64,000 nucleotides of DNA from Aureisphaera galaxeae (GTDB lineage: Bacteria > Bacteroidota > Bacteroidia > Flavobacteriales > Flavobacteriaceae): contig NZ_JAQQTF010000019.1 in assembly GCF_028561275.1 (NCBI RefSeq), forward strand, positions 248,001 through 312,000, written 5' to 3'. Shown in pieces: positions 60,148 through 64,000 of this stretch. Under the pieces are notes generated by a model. That model searched no databases. It had not been told where the DNA came from and saw only the letters and a list, made by a program, of their open reading frames with translations. Position 1 is the first letter of the stretch. Each line of letters opens with the position of its first letter. The position numbers were made by a program, and so were the translations under genes.

Positions 60148-60765
60148 ATGCTTGAAAAACTTTACCTCTTTATTCCTGCTACTCTCGCTTTGGCGTTATC
60201 CCCTGGACCTGACAATATTTATGTACTTGCGCAATCCTTGGTGCATGGTACCAAGAGCGGTGTGGCTACTACGGCTGGACTTATAAGCGGGTGTATTGTT
60301 CATACGGCTTTATTGGCTTTTGGGGTTTCGGCCATTATTACCAGCTCCGATTCCCTGTTCTATGGAATTAAGGTGGCAGGTGCTCTATACCTATTTTACC
60401 TAGCCTATAAAGTGTTTAAAAGCCCAGCTTCTATTTCCTTAGCTACAAATAGCGTACCTAAAAAGAGTCATGGTCAACTTTTTAAGACTGGAGTGGTGAT
60501 GAATTTGCTCAATCCGAAGGTGATGATCTTTTTTCTGGCGTTCTTCCCAGGGTTTTTATGGGACCCGAACGAAGGAACCGTAACCCAATTCTTTATTTTA
60601 GGAATTGTATTCATGGTCATTTCGTTTATTGCATTTAGCCTTGTAGCGTTGTTGGCTGGGAAAATTTCTACCTATTTAATGAAGAATCAATATGTAGGGG
60701 TGGTATTGAAGTGGCTTCAGATTGTTGTTTTTATAGGGATTGCCGTGTATATTTTGTTGCCATAA
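60148..60765 (+). CDS. LysE/RhtB family amino-acid exporter
   Basis: A 205-residue inner-membrane exporter with six helices. LALALSPGPDNIYVLAQSLV near 13-32 is the LysE-family signature, with helix 1 around it; GLISGCIVHTALLAFGVSAI near 42-61 and FKTGVVMNLLNPKVMIFFLA near 111-130 are the further conserved blocks. Members export Lys, Arg, Thr, homoserine or Leu; specificity is not visible. I use ATG 60148 because the additional 19 residues of the upstream frame lie within the promoter. It is probably a single gene: the next gene begins 54 bases after its stop with its own -7 element. Confidence 0.87.
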   Translation: MLEKLYLFIPATLALALSPGPDNIYVLAQSLVHGTKSGVATTAGLISGCIVHTALLAFGVSAIITSSDSLFYGIKVAGALYLFYLAYKVFKSPASISLATNSVPKKSHGQLFKTGVVMNLLNPKVMIFFLAFFPGFLWDPNEGTVTQFFILGIVFMVISFIAFSLVALLAGKISTYLMKNQYVGVVLKWLQIVVFIGIAVYILLP

Positions 60766-60806
60766 ATTTCTTCTTTTTGGCATCACTTAACCTTGAGGGG
60801 ATATTG

Positions 60807-60814
60807 TATATTTG
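60807..60814 (+). promoter_or_regulatory. Promoter -7 element before the HMG-CoA lyase gene
   Basis: TATATTTG at 60807-60814 matches TAnnTTTG and ends five bases before ATG 60820. As for the LysE gene this implies a very short or absent leader. The -33 match is poor (TTG at 60777 is too distant). Confidence 0.42.
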
Positions 60815-60819
60815 ATACA

Positions 60820-61683
60820 ATGCAAAAAGTGAAAATTATAGAGTGCCCAAGGGATGCTATGCAAGGAATCAAAGATTGGATTCCTACCGACGCTAAAGTA
60901 CAGTACATTCAGTCCTTGTTGCGCTGTGGGTTCGATACCATCGATTTTGGAAGTTTTGTATCCCCAAAAGCCATTCCTCAAATGGTCGATACTCGAGAAG
61001 TTTTGGCTGCCTTGGATTTAAGTCAGACGGAAAGTAAACTATTGGCCATTGTTGCCAATGTACGGGGAGCGCAGGATGCTGTGGTGCATCCCGAAATAGA
61101 TTATTTGGGATATCCCTTTTCCATTTCGGAAAACTTTCAGATGCGTAACACCCATAAAACCATTGACCAATCCATCGATGTGCTGAAACAGATTTTGGAA
61201 TTGGCCGAAGCTCATGACAAAGAAGTGGTCACCTATTTATCCATGGGCTTTGGGAATCCATATGGAGATCCTTGGAATGTGGATATTGTGGGCGATTGGG
61301 CCGAAAAACTTTCCGGCATGGGGGTGAAGATTTTATCTTTGAGCGATACCGTGGGAACCTCAACGCCCGAAGTGATCGAGTATCTGTATTCCAATCTAAT
61401 TCCTAAATATCCTGAAATTGAATTTGGAGCTCATTTACATACCACACCTACTTCGTGGCACGAAAAGGTAGATGCCGCCTATAAAAGTGGATGCAGACGT
61501 TTTGATGGGGCGATTCAAGGATTTGGAGGTTGTCCCATGGCCAAGGATGAGCTTACCGGAAACATGCCTACGGAAAAAATGTTAAGCTATTTTACGGCGG
61601 CTAAAGTAGACACCAATATTAATACGATGTCTTTTGAAAGTGCCCACAATGAGGCTACCAAGATATTCAGTAAATACCACTAG
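60820..61683 (+). CDS. Hydroxymethylglutaryl-CoA lyase
   Basis: HMG-CoA lyase splits 3-hydroxy-3-methylglutaryl-CoA into acetyl-CoA and acetoacetate, the last step of leucine breakdown. The 287-residue TIM-barrel protein has ECPRDAMQG at 8-16 with the catalytic Arg11 and Asp12, IDFGSFVSPKAIPQMVDT near 41-58, the metal-binding GAHLHTTPTSW near 206-216, and GGCPMAKDELTGNMPTEKML near 242-261 with the active-site Cys. The family usually has EVGPRDGLQNE; the change to ECPRDAMQG keeps Arg-Asp. Start ATG 60820 is chosen because the extra upstream residues overlap the promoter. The lipoprotein nucleotidase gene begins two bases after its stop. Confidence 0.9.
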   Translation: MQKVKIIECPRDAMQGIKDWIPTDAKVQYIQSLLRCGFDTIDFGSFVSPKAIPQMVDTREVLAALDLSQTESKLLAIVANVRGAQDAVVHPEIDYLGYPFSISENFQMRNTHKTIDQSIDVLKQILELAEAHDKEVVTYLSMGFGNPYGDPWNVDIVGDWAEKLSGMGVKILSLSDTVGTSTPEVIEYLYSNLIPKYPEIEFGAHLHTTPTSWHEKVDAAYKSGCRRFDGAIQGFGGCPMAKDELTGNMPTEKMLSYFTAAKVDTNINTMSFESAHNEATKIFSKYH

Positions 61684-61684
61684 G

Positions 61685-63223
61685 ATGAAACGAACACAAT
61701 ACATTTGGTTGCTAAGCCTGTTATGGGTGTTCTCCTGTAAGACGGTAGAAAAAGTGCCGCAAAAAAAGGAGGACGATGGTAAGATCAGTTTCAAATTCGT
61801 GCAGGTAAACGATGTCTATGAAATTGCCCCTTTAAGCGGAGGGAAGTACGGAGGTATGGCGCGGGTAGCACATGTAGTAGATTCCATTAAAAAAGAAGAA
61901 CCCAACACCTACTTATTTATGGCAGGGGATTTCCTGAACCCTTCTTTATTGGGAACCTTAAAGATGGATGGCGAACGTATCGCAGGAAGGCAGATGATTG
62001 ACGTGATGAATGCCATGGATTTTGAATTGGTGACTTTTGGAAATCATGAGTTCGACTTATCGGAGGAAGTATTGCAAAAGCGAATGAACGAGTCCAATTT
62101 CTATTGGATGAGCGCCAATGTCTTTCAGCAATTGGAAGACGGTCCTAGATCCTTCAATTTTGTTCGGAATGGTGATTCCATTCCGGTTCCGGAAACCTAT
62201 ACAATAGCTCTTTCCGATAGTGATGGGACAACCATCGATGTTGGAATTTTCGGGGTCACTCTAGATTCCAACCCGCAAGACTTTGTGTTTTATGCAGATC
62301 ACGTTTTGGAGGCCGAAAGTGCCGTAAGTAAATTAAAGTATCAGCAAAGCGATATTATTGTAGGCCTTACCCATTTAACGGTGGAGGACGATGTGGCTTT
62401 GGCCAATAAGTTCCCGAGCATTTCCTTGATCATGGGAGGACACGAACATAATAATATGCTAGTTCCTTCCAACAACGCAAAAGTGGCCAAGGCAGATGCC
62501 AATGCGAAGTCGCTGTACGTGCATACTTTTCAATATGATAAGAAGAAGGTCGCTTTGGAAATAGATTCTAAATTGGTTCCCATAGACGAAACCATTGCTT
62601 CCAAACCTTCCGTTCAGGTGGTGGTAGATAAATGGAACAAGATATTGGACGAACAAGTAAGGGAGGTCATCGCCGATCCTTATGAAGTTATTTTTCATGC
62701 TGATCCACCTTTGGATGGTACCGATAGCGCGAGTAGGGGAGTGCAGACTAATTTGGGTGGCTATATTACCAATGCAATGGCATTGAGTTTCGATGAGCCT
62801 ACAGAAGGTGCTTTGGTCAATGGTGGATCCATACGAATAGACGATATGTTGGTGGGTGATGTTGTAAGCATGGATATTTTTAGGGTACTTCCTTTCGGAG
62901 GTGAGGTAATTAAGGTAGACATAAAAGGAGCCCTCTTAAAAGAGGTGTTGGACTATGGAAAATCCAAAGGAGGAACGGGAGCCTATTTGCAGCGATATGG
63001 TTTTGAGCAAAACCAACAAGGCGAATGGTTACTAAGTAAGAGAGATATTGAAGATACCGAAGTATATAAAATTGCCTTTAGCGACTTTTTGTTAAAAGGA
63101 TTCGATATTCCTTTCTTAACTCCAGATAATGAAGGAGTCATTAAGGTGTATGAACCCAAGGATACAGAGGCCGCTGCCGATATTAGAAAAGCTGTTATCG
63201 AACATTTAAAAAGTATACGATGA
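61685..63223 (+). CDS. Lipoprotein 5'-nucleotidase/metallophosphoesterase
   Basis: A 512-residue outer-envelope enzyme that hydrolyses nucleoside 5'-phosphates or UDP-sugars. The signal peptide ends in the lipobox LLWVFSC with Cys18. The metallophosphoesterase domain (about 35-300) shows VNDVYEI near 41-47 in place of the more usual DxH context, AGDFLNPS near 80-87, FGNHEFDLSEE near 119-129 and GGHEHNN near 253-259. The C-terminal 5_nucleotid_C domain (about 340-490) has NLGGYITNAMA and GALVNGGSIRIDD. The first metal motif is altered but the GNHE and GGHEH ligands are intact. It starts two bases after HMG-CoA lyase and overlaps the haem-domain gene by four bases. Confidence 0.86.
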   Translation: MKRTQYIWLLSLLWVFSCKTVEKVPQKKEDDGKISFKFVQVNDVYEIAPLSGGKYGGMARVAHVVDSIKKEEPNTYLFMAGDFLNPSLLGTLKMDGERIAGRQMIDVMNAMDFELVTFGNHEFDLSEEVLQKRMNESNFYWMSANVFQQLEDGPRSFNFVRNGDSIPVPETYTIALSDSDGTTIDVGIFGVTLDSNPQDFVFYADHVLEAESAVSKLKYQQSDIIVGLTHLTVEDDVALANKFPSISLIMGGHEHNNMLVPSNNAKVAKADANAKSLYVHTFQYDKKKVALEIDSKLVPIDETIASKPSVQVVVDKWNKILDEQVREVIADPYEVIFHADPPLDGTDSASRGVQTNLGGYITNAMALSFDEPTEGALVNGGSIRIDDMLVGDVVSMDIFRVLPFGGEVIKVDIKGALLKEVLDYGKSKGGTGAYLQRYGFEQNQQGEWLLSKRDIEDTEVYKIAFSDFLLKGFDIPFLTPDNEGVIKVYEPKDTEAAADIRKAVIEHLKSIR

Positions 63224-63696
63224 AACGAATCATTAAATGGATCTTACGAATTGCCTTACTGGCATTGATCGTCATTCAGTTTATTCGACCTGAAAAGAAC
63301 AACGGAGGGTATGATAGCCTATCTGCTTTCGAAGCAGAAACCAAACCCTCTACCCAAGTGGTGGAGATATTGAAAACCAATTGCTATGATTGCCATAGCG
63401 ATCAGACCCAGTATCCTTGGTACGCCGAAATAGCACCTGTTTCCTATTGGCTAGATGACCATATTCGGCATGGGAAAGGAGATTTCAACATGTCCGATTG
63501 GGAGAGCTACTCTGTTAAGAAAAAGGACCATAAATTGGAAGAAGTCATCGAAGAAGTAAAAGAAGGACACATGCCTTTGGATTCCTACACATGGATACAT
63601 GGCGACCTTTCCGAAGAAGATAAAAAAGCACTGCTACTTTGGGCCGATCTGGCCCGCATGAGCTATAGGGATGAGCTAAAAGTATCTGCTAACTAG
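63220..63696 (+). CDS. Haem-binding-domain (c-type) membrane-anchored protein
   Basis: A 158-residue protein with an N-terminal membrane anchor (residues about 6-22) and a periplasmic haem-binding domain. NCYDCHSDQTQYPWYAEIAP at 54-73 contains the CxxCH motif (C55, C58, H59), and VSYWLDDHIRHGKGDFNMSDW near 74-94 completes the Haem_bd family. It may carry a covalently bound haem and serve as an electron carrier or haem sensor; the partner is unknown. The start overlaps the nucleotidase by four bases (ATGA), which suggests coupling, though a functional link is not obvious. Confidence 0.85.
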   Translation: MKRIIKWILRIALLALIVIQFIRPEKNNGGYDSLSAFEAETKPSTQVVEILKTNCYDCHSDQTQYPWYAEIAPVSYWLDDHIRHGKGDFNMSDWESYSVKKKDHKLEEVIEEVKEGHMPLDSYTWIHGDLSEEDKKALLLWADLARMSYRDELKVSAN

Positions 63697-63756
63697 CTTT
63701 AAAATAAAGTATTATAGAATTAACATAAAGTTTATTTAAAATTAATCTAAATAAAC

Positions 63757-63787
63757 TTGTGTAAATGGTTTTCCAGATTTATTTTTG
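63757..63787 (+). promoter_or_regulatory. Strong promoter before the truncated last gene
   Basis: TTG at 63757-63759, 20 bases, then TATTTTTG at 63780-63787: both elements match the Bacteroidota consensus at ideal spacing. Transcription would start near 63793, leaving about 40 bases of leader before ATG 63833. Confidence 0.7.
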
Positions 63788-63832
63788 CGGCTGAAATAAC
63801 AAACTATTTATATTCAGTCTAAATAACAATAA

Positions 63833-64000
63833 ATGAAAAACCTAATCGCCTTTTTTGCCCTTTTAATTTGTGGAAGTACCCTGGCACAGACCGTTCAGGA
63901 CTCCATAACATTCGATCCCCAAAAACAATTGAATGCTGCTCAGCGTATCCTTTCTGGAAACTATGGGAAGGCAGTAACTGTGGGGGCTTATGGTGAAATG
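63833..64000 (+). CDS. N-terminus of an exported protein, possibly an outer-membrane porin, cut by the window end
   Basis: The frame from ATG 63833 stays open to the last base, giving 56 residues. MKNLIAFFALLICGSTLAQ is a clear signal peptide (cut after Ala18-Gln19). The following part (LNAAQRILSGNYGKAVTVGAYGEM) resembles the start of flavobacterial porin-like barrel proteins, in which a GAYGE/GGYGE strand opens the barrel; this is by recall and not firm. The gene has a strong promoter and lies 136 bases after the haem-domain gene. Length and function cannot be known from the fragment. Confidence 0.6.
   Translation, partial: MKNLIAFFALLICGSTLAQTVQDSITFDPQKQLNAAQRILSGNYGKAVTVGAYGEM

Noticed and set aside
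1-64000. Mobile elements, CRISPR arrays, tRNA or rRNA genes, replication origin
   Set aside because: I found no transposase, integrase, regularly spaced direct repeats, cloverleaf-like segments or rRNA-like sequence on reading the window; short tRNAs could only be excluded firmly with a covariance-model search.

Overview
The window is a stretch of a chromosome from a member of the Bacteroidota, almost certainly a (probably marine) flavobacterium. The indications are moderate A+T richness, promoters of the Bacteroidota type (TTG, about 20 bases, TAnnTTTG), few Shine-Dalgarno sites, secreted proteins with type IX secretion (T9SS) C-terminal sorting domains, a PorV/PorQ-type barrel, a DUF3276/PUR protein, an enlarged NusB and a bacillithiol-type DinB protein. 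I see no rRNA, tRNA, CRISPR array, insertion sequence or phage gene, and no gene-free stretch longer than about 300 bases.

Positions 1-21281 form a continuous plus-strand surface-polysaccharide locus. It starts with a truncated gene, a GT2-like transferase, a CatB-type O-acetyltransferase and a sulfotransferase. A compact CMP-nonulosonate cassette (neuB, neuC, neuA; 2810-5649) follows. Next come a membrane protein, a GtrB/DPM1-like transferase, a WecD/WecE pair that would make dTDP-4-acetamido-4,6-dideoxygalactose, a GT-C-like membrane protein, an unusual GT-B-like protein, five GT4 transferases, an FkbM methyltransferase, a Wzy/WaaL-like membrane protein and a polyprenyl-phosphate sugar phosphotransferase that would start the glycan. 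Most genes overlap or abut, so the block is probably read as one or a few long transcripts. Flippase and export genes are not in view and no classical sialyltransferase is recognisable.

Positions 21284-30990 are mostly housekeeping: a DUF4105 protein and a PorV/PorQ-like barrel (minus), pssA, the minus-strand cluster kdsD-tatC-(CMD protein)-lptB, recQ, and an ionotropic-glutamate-receptor-like protein with a potassium-channel selectivity filter.

Positions 31083-36716 are the most unusual part. A four-gene plus-strand operon encodes a Rieske domain fused to a glutamate-synthase-type FMN/[3Fe-4S] domain, a protein of unknown function, a CPA1 Na+/H+ antiporter, and a second Rieske domain fused to a pyruvate-oxidase-like thiamine-diphosphate enzyme. 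I know no described pathway with these two fusions together; the functional proposal is inference.

Positions 36727-53070 hold a cyclophilin-FKBP fusion, a YfiT/DinB protein, T9SS cargo proteins (DUF1028 and LVIVD-repeat types), a thioredoxin-like protein, a SulP transporter, an AstE/aspartoacylase-like hydrolase overlapping a GCS2 ligase-CBS fusion, two uncharacterised proteins next to a large M14 peptidase, a PUR-family protein and an ABC exporter half. Positions 53208-64000 hold a leucine-dehydrogenase-type enzyme, nusB, a DUF1573 lipoprotein, yajC, a small outer-membrane-like protein, pepT, pyrD, a Spondin_N-like T9SS protein, a LysE exporter, HMG-CoA lyase, a lipoprotein 5'-nucleotidase, a haem-binding-domain protein and the start of an exported protein cut by the window end. 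Several strong terminator hairpins and promoter motifs separate these units.
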